In this document: piece after piece, positions 46,305 to 53,766 of the stretch
Position numbering within the stretch: the first letter of the stretch is position 1
Layout of the letters: every line of letters starts with the position of its first letter
Assembly (NCBI GenBank): GCA_003612525.1
Contig: RAZD01000001.1
Coordinates: forward strand, 186,001-250,000
From: a bacterium C-53
Lineage (GTDB): Bacteria; Bacillota; Clostridia; Lachnospirales; Lachnospiraceae
Length of the DNA stretch: 64,000 nt
Direction: 5' to 3'
Made by a program: the position numbers and the translations under genes
The notes under the pieces: generated by a model
The model's input: only the letters and a program-made list of their open reading frames with translations
The model's database searches: none
What the model was told of the DNA's origin: nothing

Positions 46305-47956
46305 TTAATCACCACCACATTCGTCCCCTCAAACCGCTTCACAACACCCGCTCCCATCTCATGAAGCGCCTTTATCGTTTCACTTTTGATATTCAGCACG
46401 TCATTCTCATACTCCTGTGTCGAACAGTCAAGAAGCGCAAACCTGGGGTTCGTAAGTTCATAAAATTCTCTTCCTGTTCCGGTATATCCATGATGCGGAA
46501 TCTGAACAAAATCGACGTCCCAGTCCGCACTGTCCTCTCCGATCTCTGATATCATACTCTTGACCGTTGCCTCTGTCATATCCCCTGTAATCAGCATGGA
46601 TACGCCATTCATCTCGATTCGAAGCACAAGCGAATTATCATTCACCCCTTTTCTGCCGGCATCAAAACCTGACAGGCATTTAAACAGAAGATTCTCCACC
46701 TGTATCCTGTCTCCCGCCGATACCGCTATATAGGGAATATCAGATGATTCTTTTCTCAGTTTCTCAAATTCCTCAAAACGCAGCGCCTCGTTTTCAAGCT
46801 CATTATCCGCATATTCCTCACCTTCAAAAAATTCTGCGGTAAACGGCGAATAATAGACGCTCTGAACTTCCATATCATCCGCTGCTTCCGTCATACAATA
46901 AAGGAACGCGCCAATATGATCGTAATGCGGATGCGTCAGTATCCATGCGCTCACAGTTCCCCCGTGTTCCACAATGAAATCGCGAATCCGGGGACCATCC
47001 CCCTCATATCCCCCGTCAAAAACCACAAGTCCGCCGGACGGAAGTTCCAGCACGTATCCAAGTCCGCCCGCCTCCTCATTCAGGTTAAGCTGATAAAGCC
47101 GATACGTTTCCTCACTGCCCGTATCACAGGTGACAAAGCTCATGCCATCCGCTTCCGTGAAACGGCTGATCGTAAAATCCTTCGGCTTATTTCCTATATA
47201 AGTTCCGGTCCGGTCCGCTGCAAAATCGTCCTCTGCCTGCGAATTTTTCTGCTTTTCCATCTCGTCCATAATCTGCTGCGTGATCAAATAAACACTGTTA
47301 ATTTTATGATTCAACTTATAAATACAGAAAACAAATGCCGCCATAACAGGAATCATAAGCAGAACCGTGCCAAAAACCAGCTTTCCCCTTTTACTTGTCA
47401 TAAACGTATCTCCCTCTTCTGCATACTCTTCTTTTCTATTCTTGTCACACATCCATTCTTTTATGCCGTCCGCCACGCGCAAAAAGGGCTTTGCTCCAAA
47501 GCGAACAGCGAAAAATACCGCTGCCGGAATGAATATGGAAAAGATGCTGTTCCGATCGATGATAAGTCCCGCTGCTAAAATAAACACGAATACCGCCAGT
47601 CTGGTTTTTGCATTTTTACGGTTTATTCCGCATAAAATGGCTGATACGCCCGCATAGCATAAAGCATATAAAACTGCCTCAAGGCGAATCGCACGATAGT
47701 CTTCCATAATGATGCCGTTCATGATGAGCAGAAGAAGCACACCCAGACCAAAAACAATTTTGGCAGTGACAGGCTCTTCCTTTAAATGCTCCACCGCAAG
47801 CCACAGAGCCGAGCCGAAAAGAACGATACATACCGGAACATAATCCCATTGATAAACCGCCAGCAAAAGAAAGGAGGACAATAAAAGAAATGTTTTTTTC
47901 AAATTATCTTTTTCAAGCAGAAACAGCATCACAGAAGATGCCAGAACAAGCGTCAT
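46301..47956 (-). CDS. membrane-anchored metallo-beta-lactamase-fold hydrolase (ComEC C-terminal-like)
   Basis: A 551-residue protein. About six N-terminal hydrophobic helices span the first 170 residues, followed by another near 195-215. A metallo-beta-lactamase domain follows with T-H-P-H-Y-D-H (H-x-H-x-D-H), G-D-M-T in a later metal position and I-P-H-H-G-Y-T. The domain resembles the ComEC/Rec2 hydrolase, but the competence channel domain is absent. Its role in a polysaccharide operon is unknown; phosphodiester or lipid-carrier hydrolysis is conceivable. The frame opens at a GTG at 48007 without SD. Confidence 0.68.
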   Translation of the reverse strand: MTLVLASSVMLFLLEKDNLKKTFLLLSSFLLLAVYQWDYVPVCIVLFGSALWLAVEHLKEEPVTAKIVFGLGVLLLLIMNGIIMEDYRAIRLEAVLYALCYAGVSAILCGINRKNAKTRLAVFVFILAAGLIIDRNSIFSIFIPAAVFFAVRFGAKPFLRVADGIKEWMCDKNRKEEYAEEGDTFMTSKRGKLVFGTVLLMIPVMAAFVFCIYKLNHKINSVYLITQQIMDEMEKQKNSQAEDDFAADRTGTYIGNKPKDFTISRFTEADGMSFVTCDTGSEETYRLYQLNLNEEAGGLGYVLELPSGGLVVFDGGYEGDGPRIRDFIVEHGGTVSAWILTHPHYDHIGAFLYCMTEAADDMEVQSVYYSPFTAEFFEGEEYADNELENEALRFEEFEKLRKESSDIPYIAVSAGDRIQVENLLFKCLSGFDAGRKGVNDNSLVLRIEMNGVSMLITGDMTEATVKSMISEIGEDSADWDVDFVQIPHHGYTGTGREFYELTNPRFALLDCSTQEYENDVLNIKSETIKALHEMGAGVVKRFEGTNVVVIK

Positions 47957-48045
47957 CTTATCACCAGCCCTTTCATTGTCCGCGCAAATCAGAAGAAGCT
48001 GCCACACGAAACAAATCCATGCGGCAGTCTCCTATCCTGCATCTA

Positions 48046-48984
48046 TTACAGCTTTTTATGATCTGATTTTACAAACCAGTCATATGCAAGCTTTATTCCC
48101 TCATCAAGCTCTACTTTATGCTTCCATCCAAGCGCATGGAGCTTATCCACATTCGTAAGCTTTCTTGGCGTACCGTCCGGCATATCATGATTCCAGTTGA
48201 TATCCCCCTCATATCCAACCACTTTTTTCACCGTGTCGGCAAGCTCTTTAATCGTAACTTCCTTCCCGGTGCCGATATTCACATGCTGCTCCCCGCTGTA
48301 ATTCTCAAGCAGAAATACGCAGGCATCCGCCATATCATCCACATAAAGAAATTCGCGAAGCGGCGTGCCGGTTCCCCACAGTTCCACAAAAGGAGCGCCC
48401 GCCATCTTTGCATCATGGAATTTCCGTATCATTGCCGGCATAACATGAGAATTTTCCAGATCAAAATTGTCTTCAGGTCCATAGAGGTTCGTCGGCATAC
48501 AACTTATAAAGTCATCTCCATACTGCCGCTTAAAAAATCTGCACATCATAAGCCCCGCAATTTTTGCTACTGCATATGCCTCATTTGTCTCCTCGAGCGG
48601 CCCTGTCAGGAGCGCATCTTCCACAATCGGCTGCTGAGCCATTTTCGGATATATGCAGGTGCTTCCGAGGAAGAGCAGCTTCTTCACCTGAAAATCATGC
48701 GCACACTTAATTACATTGCACTGAATCTGAGAATTAATATAGATGAAGTCTGCCGGGGCCGTATTATTGGCATTGATGCCTCCGACCTTCGCGGCCGCCA
48801 AAACCACATATTCCGGTTTTTCATCCGCAAAAAACTTTGCCACAGCCGCCTGATCGGTCAGATCAAGCTCTCTGTGTGTGCGCTTCACAATATTGATATA
48901 TCCTTTCTGCTCAAGATTTCTCACAATTGCAGCGCCTACCAGCCCTCTGTGGCCTGCCACATAAATCTTCGCATTTTTCTCCAT
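48046..48984 (-). CDS. fcl: GDP-L-fucose synthase
   Basis: Converts GDP-4-keto-6-deoxy-D-mannose to GDP-L-fucose by 3,5-epimerisation and NADPH reduction. The 312-residue SDR has G-H-R-G-L-V-G at 11-17, K-V-G-G-I-N-A-N near 70, G-S-T-C-I-Y-P and A-Y-A-V-A-K with the catalytic Y-x3-K, and N-L-Y-G-P-x-D-N-F. It lies 21 bp after gmd. ATG at 48984 with GGGG 6 nt upstream is preferred over 48996. Confidence 0.94.
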   Translation of the reverse strand: MEKNAKIYVAGHRGLVGAAIVRNLEQKGYINIVKRTHRELDLTDQAAVAKFFADEKPEYVVLAAAKVGGINANNTAPADFIYINSQIQCNVIKCAHDFQVKKLLFLGSTCIYPKMAQQPIVEDALLTGPLEETNEAYAVAKIAGLMMCRFFKRQYGDDFISCMPTNLYGPEDNFDLENSHVMPAMIRKFHDAKMAGAPFVELWGTGTPLREFLYVDDMADACVFLLENYSGEQHVNIGTGKEVTIKELADTVKKVVGYEGDINWNHDMPDGTPRKLTNVDKLHALGWKHKVELDEGIKLAYDWFVKSDHKKL

Positions 48985-49005
48985 GATAATCCCCATCCGC
49001 TTTCT

Positions 49006-50097
49006 TTATTCTTTTGTATGTTCCGAAGTTTTCCTGTCCTGAAGGTATTCCTTCGTACCAACTCCGTAAATTGTTTTCATATCCGAATCGACCATCATTG
49101 CAACGAGTTCCGGAAAGCTTACTTTTCGCTTCCAGCCAAGTTCTTTCTCCGCCTTGCTTGAATCTCCCCACAGGAATTCCACTTCGGCCGGCCGGAAATA
49201 TTTCGGATTCACATCCACAAGCACACGTCCTGTCTTTGCATCAATTCCTCTCTCACCAACGCCGGTGCCTTTCCAGCGCAGATCAATGCCAACTTCTTTA
49301 AATGCAATCTCCACAAACTCGCGCACCGTATGCGTCTCATTGCTTGCAAGCACATAATCACCGGGCCTGTCCTGCTGTAAAATTCTCCACATTCCTTCTA
49401 CATAATCACCGGCATATCCCCAGTCACGTTTCGCATTCAGATTCCCGAGAGACAGTTTTTCCTGTTTTCCCGCAACAATTGAGGCAACCGCCCTCGTAAT
49501 CTTTCTGGTAACAAATGTTTCCCCCCGCCTCGGCGACTCATGGTTGAAAAGAATTCCGTTGCAGGCAAAGAGATTATACGCTTCACGATAGTTTACCGTA
49601 ATCCAGTACGAATATAATTTTGCAGCTCCGTACGGGCTCTTTGGATAAAACGGCGTCTTCTCGCTCTGTGGCGCCGTTTCCGGCAGTCCGCCAAAAAGTT
49701 CAGATGTGGATGCCTGATAAAATTTGCACTTCACACCGTTTTTCTTAATCGCATCCAAAAGTCTCAATGTTCCGATTCCTGTCGTCTCCGCCGTGTACTC
49801 AGGAACCTCAAACGAAACCGCCACGTGAGACTGCGCTGCCAGATTATAAATCTCAGTAGGCTGTATCTGCTCAATCAGACGATTCAGGTTCGACGAATCC
49901 GTCAGATCACCATGATGCAGGAAAAATGTCTTGTCCCTGACTTCTCTGTCATAATACAAATGATCAATACGATCTGTGCTTATACTTGAATGCCTTCGGA
50001 TAATTCCGTGTACCTCATATCCCTTTTCCAGTAAAAGTTCCGCTAAATAAGAACCATCCTGTCCCGTGATTCCTGTAATTAATGCAACGTTTCTCAT
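49006..50097 (-). CDS. gmd: GDP-mannose 4,6-dehydratase
   Basis: First committed step to GDP-L-fucose and related 6-deoxy sugars. The 363-residue extended SDR has T-G-I-T-G-Q-D-G at 8-15, R-R-H-S-S near 32, S-T-S-E-L-F-G, S-P-Y-G-A-A-K (catalytic Y-x3-K), [13 protein letters not shown] and K-R-D-W-G-Y-A. The reading frame extends to 50184, but ATG at 50097 has GGAGG 6 nt ahead. A putative promoter lies about 145 bp upstream. GDP-mannose must be supplied by genes outside the window. Confidence 0.95.
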   Translation of the reverse strand: MRNVALITGITGQDGSYLAELLLEKGYEVHGIIRRHSSISTDRIDHLYYDREVRDKTFFLHHGDLTDSSNLNRLIEQIQPTEIYNLAAQSHVAVSFEVPEYTAETTGIGTLRLLDAIKKNGVKCKFYQASTSELFGGLPETAPQSEKTPFYPKSPYGAAKLYSYWITVNYREAYNLFACNGILFNHESPRRGETFVTRKITRAVASIVAGKQEKLSLGNLNAKRDWGYAGDYVEGMWRILQQDRPGDYVLASNETHTVREFVEIAFKEVGIDLRWKGTGVGERGIDAKTGRVLVDVNPKYFRPAEVEFLWGDSSKAEKELGWKRKVSFPELVAMMVDSDMKTIYGVGTKEYLQDRKTSEHTKE

Positions 50098-50141
50098 TCG
50101 ATACCTCCATGATTTTATATTCTGCCTGTGTCTTTGGCCTT

Positions 50142-50174
50142 TTATTCTATCCTCATCTTTATCTTTGCTTTCAT
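50142..50174 (-). other. possible short upstream ORF in the gmd leader
   Basis: In the roughly 138-nt leader between the putative promoter and gmd there is a 10-codon frame, ATG to TAA, with GAGG just ahead of its ATG. It is rich in Lys and Arg. It may be chance; I record it because it has an SD site and lies in an unusually long leader for this window. Confidence 0.2.
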
Positions 50175-50241
50175 GCAGCCTCACCCGTCAGCGTCCCGCC
50201 TGTTATGAGACGTCTTTTGAAGTTCATCCTGCACTATGCAC

Positions 50242-50250
50242 ATTATACCA
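50242..50250 (-). promoter_or_regulatory. extended -10 promoter element upstream of gmd
   Basis: Minus-strand TGG-TATAAT (50250-50242) in the 202-bp gap between a GT2 gene and gmd. No good -35 sits 17 nt upstream, and a TTGACA at 50262-50257 is only 9 nt away. An extended -10 can function without one. It would give an internal start for gmd-fcl and the following capsule genes. Confidence 0.5.
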
Positions 50251-50299
50251 TGAATCTGTCAAAATCATAGCTTTTCTTTCGGAAAAGTCAATAAACTGC

Positions 50300-51244
50300 C
50301 TATTTTATGCCATTGTCTTCCCCTGATTCTCTGATTTCATCTATAATGAACGGCGGCCGGTTGCGTGATGCATCCAGCGTGCGCCAGATATATTCCCCGA
50401 TCATTCCAAGCATCACCATAATCATTCCCGAAGAAAACAGAATGAGACACATTAAGGATGCCCACCCGCGAATCGGCGTTCCTATAGCGACTGCCTCATA
50501 TATCACTTCCAGAATCCATACAATGGAAATCAGAAAAAACACAAATCCGACCCCTGATATAAAACGTATCGGAAAATAGGAGAAGCTCATCATAGAGTCC
50601 ATCGCGAGCTTCACCTTTTTCGCAAGCGTCCATCGCGATGTTCCGACCTCACGGTCCCTTCGGTGAAAATAAATGTGATCCGTCCGGAACCCCGACCACA
50701 ACACCTGCATTGTAAGCGAGGAATTCTTCTCGTCAAGAAGTTTTAAAACTTCAATCACCTTTCGGTCAATCAGATAGCAGTCGCATCCCCCGACCGGCAT
50801 ATTTTTATCCACGCATTTGTGTATAATCGCATAATACAGACTCGCAAAAAATTTCTTCAGAGCAGGCTCGTCTCTGTCGCTGCGAACCGCAAGCACGACC
50901 TTGTTTCCCATCTTCCAGCTTTCATACATTTCCAGAATAATCTCGGAATCTTCCTGGAGATCTGCCTGTTTTGTAACCGCACAATCCCCGGTACAGACAG
51001 ACAGCCCCGCCAGAAGAGCCGCATGCTCGCCAAAATTTCTTGACAGTTTCACGCACTTTACATTCGGGTCCATTGCCCGTATCTGCTCCATGATCTCAAA
51101 AGAATTGTCACCGGAACCGTCGTCGGTAAAAACGATTTCATACGCACCGAGTTTTCCGAGAACTTTCTCTTTCATATCCTCATAAAGCATCATTAAAGTA
51201 TCGGAATTATAATAAACAGGAACAACAATCGAAATCTTGCTCAT
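50300..51244 (-). CDS. polyprenyl-phosphate glycosyltransferase (GtrB/CsbB/DPM1-like GT2)
   Basis: Transfers a sugar to undecaprenyl phosphate as donor for glycosylation outside the membrane. The 314-residue protein has a GT-A domain (V-V-P-V-Y-Y-N-S, T-D-D-G-S-G-D, K-L-S-R-N-F-G-E-H, A-D-L-Q-E-D where the family has D-A-D-L-Q) and two C-terminal membrane helices near 232-255 and 265-290. The second acid of the usual D-x-D is kept and the first is Gln. It follows the FdtA/FdtB-like genes by 21 bp, so an aminodeoxy sugar is a likely donor. Confidence 0.85.
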   Translation of the reverse strand: MSKISIVVPVYYNSDTLMMLYEDMKEKVLGKLGAYEIVFTDDGSGDNSFEIMEQIRAMDPNVKCVKLSRNFGEHAALLAGLSVCTGDCAVTKQADLQEDSEIILEMYESWKMGNKVVLAVRSDRDEPALKKFFASLYYAIIHKCVDKNMPVGGCDCYLIDRKVIEVLKLLDEKNSSLTMQVLWSGFRTDHIYFHRRDREVGTSRWTLAKKVKLAMDSMMSFSYFPIRFISGVGFVFFLISIVWILEVIYEAVAIGTPIRGWASLMCLILFSSGMIMVMLGMIGEYIWRTLDASRNRPPFIIDEIRESGEDNGIK

Positions 51245-51265
51245 CTTCTCCTCTTTCCGTACCGC

Positions 51266-51694
51266 TTACGCGCCACCATGTATCTCTTCTATAAATGCAG
51301 TATAATCGCGGATATATTCCTCCGCGTCATAATGCTCGCTTGCAAGCACCAGCAATACGGAATCCGATGAAAAATCATACATATCTTTCCATACCATTGT
51401 GGTGATATAAAGCCCCATCCGCGGTTTGTTTAATTCGATAATGTCCGTTTCAAATCCATTATCCACCTTTACTTTACTGCTGCCGCTGACATTAATAAGC
51501 ACAAATTCCGTTCTCCGGTTTGCATGCTGTCCTCTGACAATATCAGAATCGGAACCATACATATAAAATACCCTTTTTATCTCAAACGGAATATCGATGC
51601 CGCCTTCCGCCACAACAAGATTTCCCCGCTCATCTCCAAAATCATCAAATTCCAATACTTTGTATTGTTTCTTAATATCTGCTCTATTATCCAT
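51266..51694 (-). CDS. sugar 3,4-ketoisomerase-like cupin (FdtA/QdtA/WxcM family)
   Basis: A 142-residue single-domain cupin that in its family isomerises dTDP-4-keto-6-deoxyglucose to the 3-keto form for 3-amino sugars. R-G-Q-H-A-N-R at 54-60 aligns with the active-site R-G-x-H-A-H-K of FdtA: the first histidine (57) is kept, the second is Asn59. S-G-S-S-K-V-K-V-D-N-G follows as in the family. It lies 21 bp after an FdtB-like aminotransferase. Activity with the altered residue is uncertain. Confidence 0.78.
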   Translation of the reverse strand: MDNRADIKKQYKVLEFDDFGDERGNLVVAEGGIDIPFEIKRVFYMYGSDSDIVRGQHANRRTEFVLINVSGSSKVKVDNGFETDIIELNKPRMGLYITTMVWKDMYDFSSDSVLLVLASEHYDAEEYIRDYTAFIEEIHGGA

Positions 51695-51715
51695 TTTTAT
51701 AACCCCCTGTCCGAA

Positions 51716-52810
51716 TTACCGCCGGAAGCTGTTTATGACATCTATAACTTCACTCTGTTCCTCTTCCGTCATACCATTGTACATCGGTATGGAAAGGACT
51801 TCATCCACACATTTCTCCGTGATCGGAAAATCTCCCTTTTTATATCCCAGATATTGATAAGCCTCCGAAAGATGAGGGGGAATCGGGTAATGTATAATAG
51901 AACCAATCCCATGATCCGACAGGTAAGCCGCCAGTTCGTCACGATATTCACACCGCACCACAAACTGGTGCCAGATCATCGACGCGTTCTCTCTGACTCC
52001 TGGAAGTTTCACGCACGGATTATCGATCTTTGCAAGATAACGCTTCGCAATCAGGGCCTTCTCCTCCTCCAGCTCCTTCATATGTGAAAGACGGACCCGA
52101 AGCAGCCCGGCCTGAATCTCATCCAGTCTTGAATTCGTACCGACTACCTTATTATAGTATCGTTTCTCGCTTCCATAATTGCGGTATACACGCATATCAT
52201 CCGCAATCTGTTTATGATTCGTTACAATGGCCCCGCCGTCACCGAAAGCGCCGAGATTCTTGGACGGATAAAAGGAAAAACAGCCGATATCTCCGAACGT
52301 CCCTGTTACCTGGCCATTGTAAGCCGCACCGTGAGACTGCGCACAGTCCTCGACCAGCCTTAAACCGTATTTTGCACAGAGAGATACCACATCATCCATT
52401 TTTGATGCCTGCCCATATAAGTGAACCACAAGAACTGCTTTCGTCCGCTCCGTGATCTTTTCTTCGATCTTCTTCGTATCTATATTAAAGTATTCATCCG
52501 GCTCCACAAATACAGGTGTCGCGCCATTCATTGTAATGCCCATGACACTTGCAATATATGTGTTGCCCTGAACAATTACCTCGTCGCCCGCTCCGATTCC
52601 CAGAATGCGGAAAGCCATCCAGAGCGCATCAAGCCCGCTCGCAAGCCCCACACAATACTTCGCACCCGTATAGGACGCAAATTCCTCCTCGAAAGCTTTC
52701 AACTCATTCCCCATAATATACCAGCCGGAACGAAGCACAGAAAGCGCTTTCGCCTCAAATTCCTCCTGATAACGGAAGAATCCTCTGTCCAGTCTGTTTG
52801 CCATAATCAT
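51716..52810 (-). CDS. dTDP-3-keto-6-deoxyhexose 3-aminotransferase-like (FdtB/QdtB; DegT family)
   Basis: Fold-type I PLP aminotransferase of 364 residues. S-G-W-Y-I-M-G-N-E-L near 28-37 and N-T-Y-I-A-S-V near 83-89 are typical of the FdtB/QdtB/DesV branch that aminates C3. E-D-C-A-Q-S-H-G lies at 154-161 and the PLP Lys184 in F-Y-P-S-K-N-L-G. With the ketoisomerase downstream it would make dTDP-Fuc3N or dTDP-Qui3N. Start could be 52810 or 52804. Confidence 0.87.
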   Translation of the reverse strand: MIMANRLDRGFFRYQEEFEAKALSVLRSGWYIMGNELKAFEEEFASYTGAKYCVGLASGLDALWMAFRILGIGAGDEVIVQGNTYIASVMGITMNGATPVFVEPDEYFNIDTKKIEEKITERTKAVLVVHLYGQASKMDDVVSLCAKYGLRLVEDCAQSHGAAYNGQVTGTFGDIGCFSFYPSKNLGAFGDGGAIVTNHKQIADDMRVYRNYGSEKRYYNKVVGTNSRLDEIQAGLLRVRLSHMKELEEEKALIAKRYLAKIDNPCVKLPGVRENASMIWHQFVVRCEYRDELAAYLSDHGIGSIIHYPIPPHLSEAYQYLGYKKGDFPITEKCVDEVLSIPMYNGMTEEEQSEVIDVINSFRR

Positions 52811-52864
52811 AATTTCCCATCCCCCGTTCGCCGGTCTGTCTGTTTCCGGTTCAAAAGTATCTTT

Positions 52865-53710
52865 TTATACCGTCTCTTCCATATATTCTCTGAGGGCATC
52901 CTTCCAGTGCGCAAACTGAAAATCTGTTGTCAGCCGGAACATATAATTGTCAAGTACAGAATATGCGGGACGCTTCACCTTCGCGCCATACTCCTCTGTG
53001 GAAATCCCCTCTACCACCGTCGATTTTCCTGCCAGACGGAAAATTTCGGAAGCAAAATCGGCCCAGCTGCACGAGCCCTCACAGGTGCCGTGGAATAATC
53101 CGTAATTATCCGTCGGAAGCAGATAGAGAATTGCTTTCGCAAGTTCTTTCGCACTCGTCGGACATCCGAACTGGTCATTTACGACGCGCACCTTATCATT
53201 TGTCTCAGAAAGACGCAGCATCGTCCTGACAAAATTCTTGCCCTCCCCGTAAAGCCACGCGGTCCGGATAATGAAATAACGGTCGGCAAATTCCTTTACA
53301 TAATTCTCTCCCGCAAGTTTTGACGCGCCGTACACGCCCTGCGGATACGTAAGATCGAATTCCTCATACGGATGATCGCCATCGCCTGCAAAAACGTAAT
53401 CCGTAGATACCTGCACAAGCTTTGCCCCCGTCTCAGCTGCGGCAAGACTCAGATTTCTCGGACCGACCGCATTAATTTTATAAGCCAGATCTCTTTCTGT
53501 CTCACAGGCTTCCACCGCTGTATAAGCGGCACAGTTTAAAATTGCATACGGCTTATGCTCGCGGACAAATGCAAGAACAGCGTTGACATCTGTGATATCA
53601 AGCTCTTCCACATCCGTATTCACCAGTTTATATTCACTGCTTCCTTCCAGTTCTTTATTAATCGCTCTTCCAAGCTGTCCATTGCATCCTGTTATAATAA
53701 GTGTTTTCAT
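52865..53710 (-). CDS. rmlD: dTDP-4-dehydrorhamnose reductase
   Basis: NADPH-dependent reductase that completes dTDP-L-rhamnose. The 281-residue SDR has G-C-N-G-Q-L-G at 8-14, D-I-T-D near 40, N-C-A-A-Y-T-A-V-E near 67, S-T-D-Y-V-F-A-G and Y-G-A-S-K-L-A-G-E with the catalytic Y-x3-K. RmlA, RmlB and RmlC are not in the window. As RmlB also makes the precursor for the FdtA/B and WecE-like enzymes here, a complete set must exist elsewhere. ATG at 53710 is preferred to the GTG at 53713. Confidence 0.9.
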   Translation of the reverse strand: MKTLIITGCNGQLGRAINKELEGSSEYKLVNTDVEELDITDVNAVLAFVREHKPYAILNCAAYTAVEACETERDLAYKINAVGPRNLSLAAAETGAKLVQVSTDYVFAGDGDHPYEEFDLTYPQGVYGASKLAGENYVKEFADRYFIIRTAWLYGEGKNFVRTMLRLSETNDKVRVVNDQFGCPTSAKELAKAILYLLPTDNYGLFHGTCEGSCSWADFASEIFRLAGKSTVVEGISTEEYGAKVKRPAYSVLDNYMFRLTTDFQFAHWKDALREYMEETV

Positions 53711-53766
53711 CACCTTACGTCCTCTCTTCCTGAATCCGTCTTCCGACTATCATATCATTTTTCCGG

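Noticed and set aside
48118-49161. A 347-codon plus-strand open frame
   Set aside because: It crosses fcl and the end of gmd in antisense and matches no family. The minus-strand genes are certain.
50098-50184. A 29-residue N-terminal extension of gmd
   Set aside because: The extension is highly charged and unlike the family, and GGAGG precedes the ATG at 50097.
50257-50262. A perfect TTGACA upstream of gmd
   Set aside because: It is only 9 nt from the TATAAT box, too close to serve as its -35. The extended -10 alone is the better reading.
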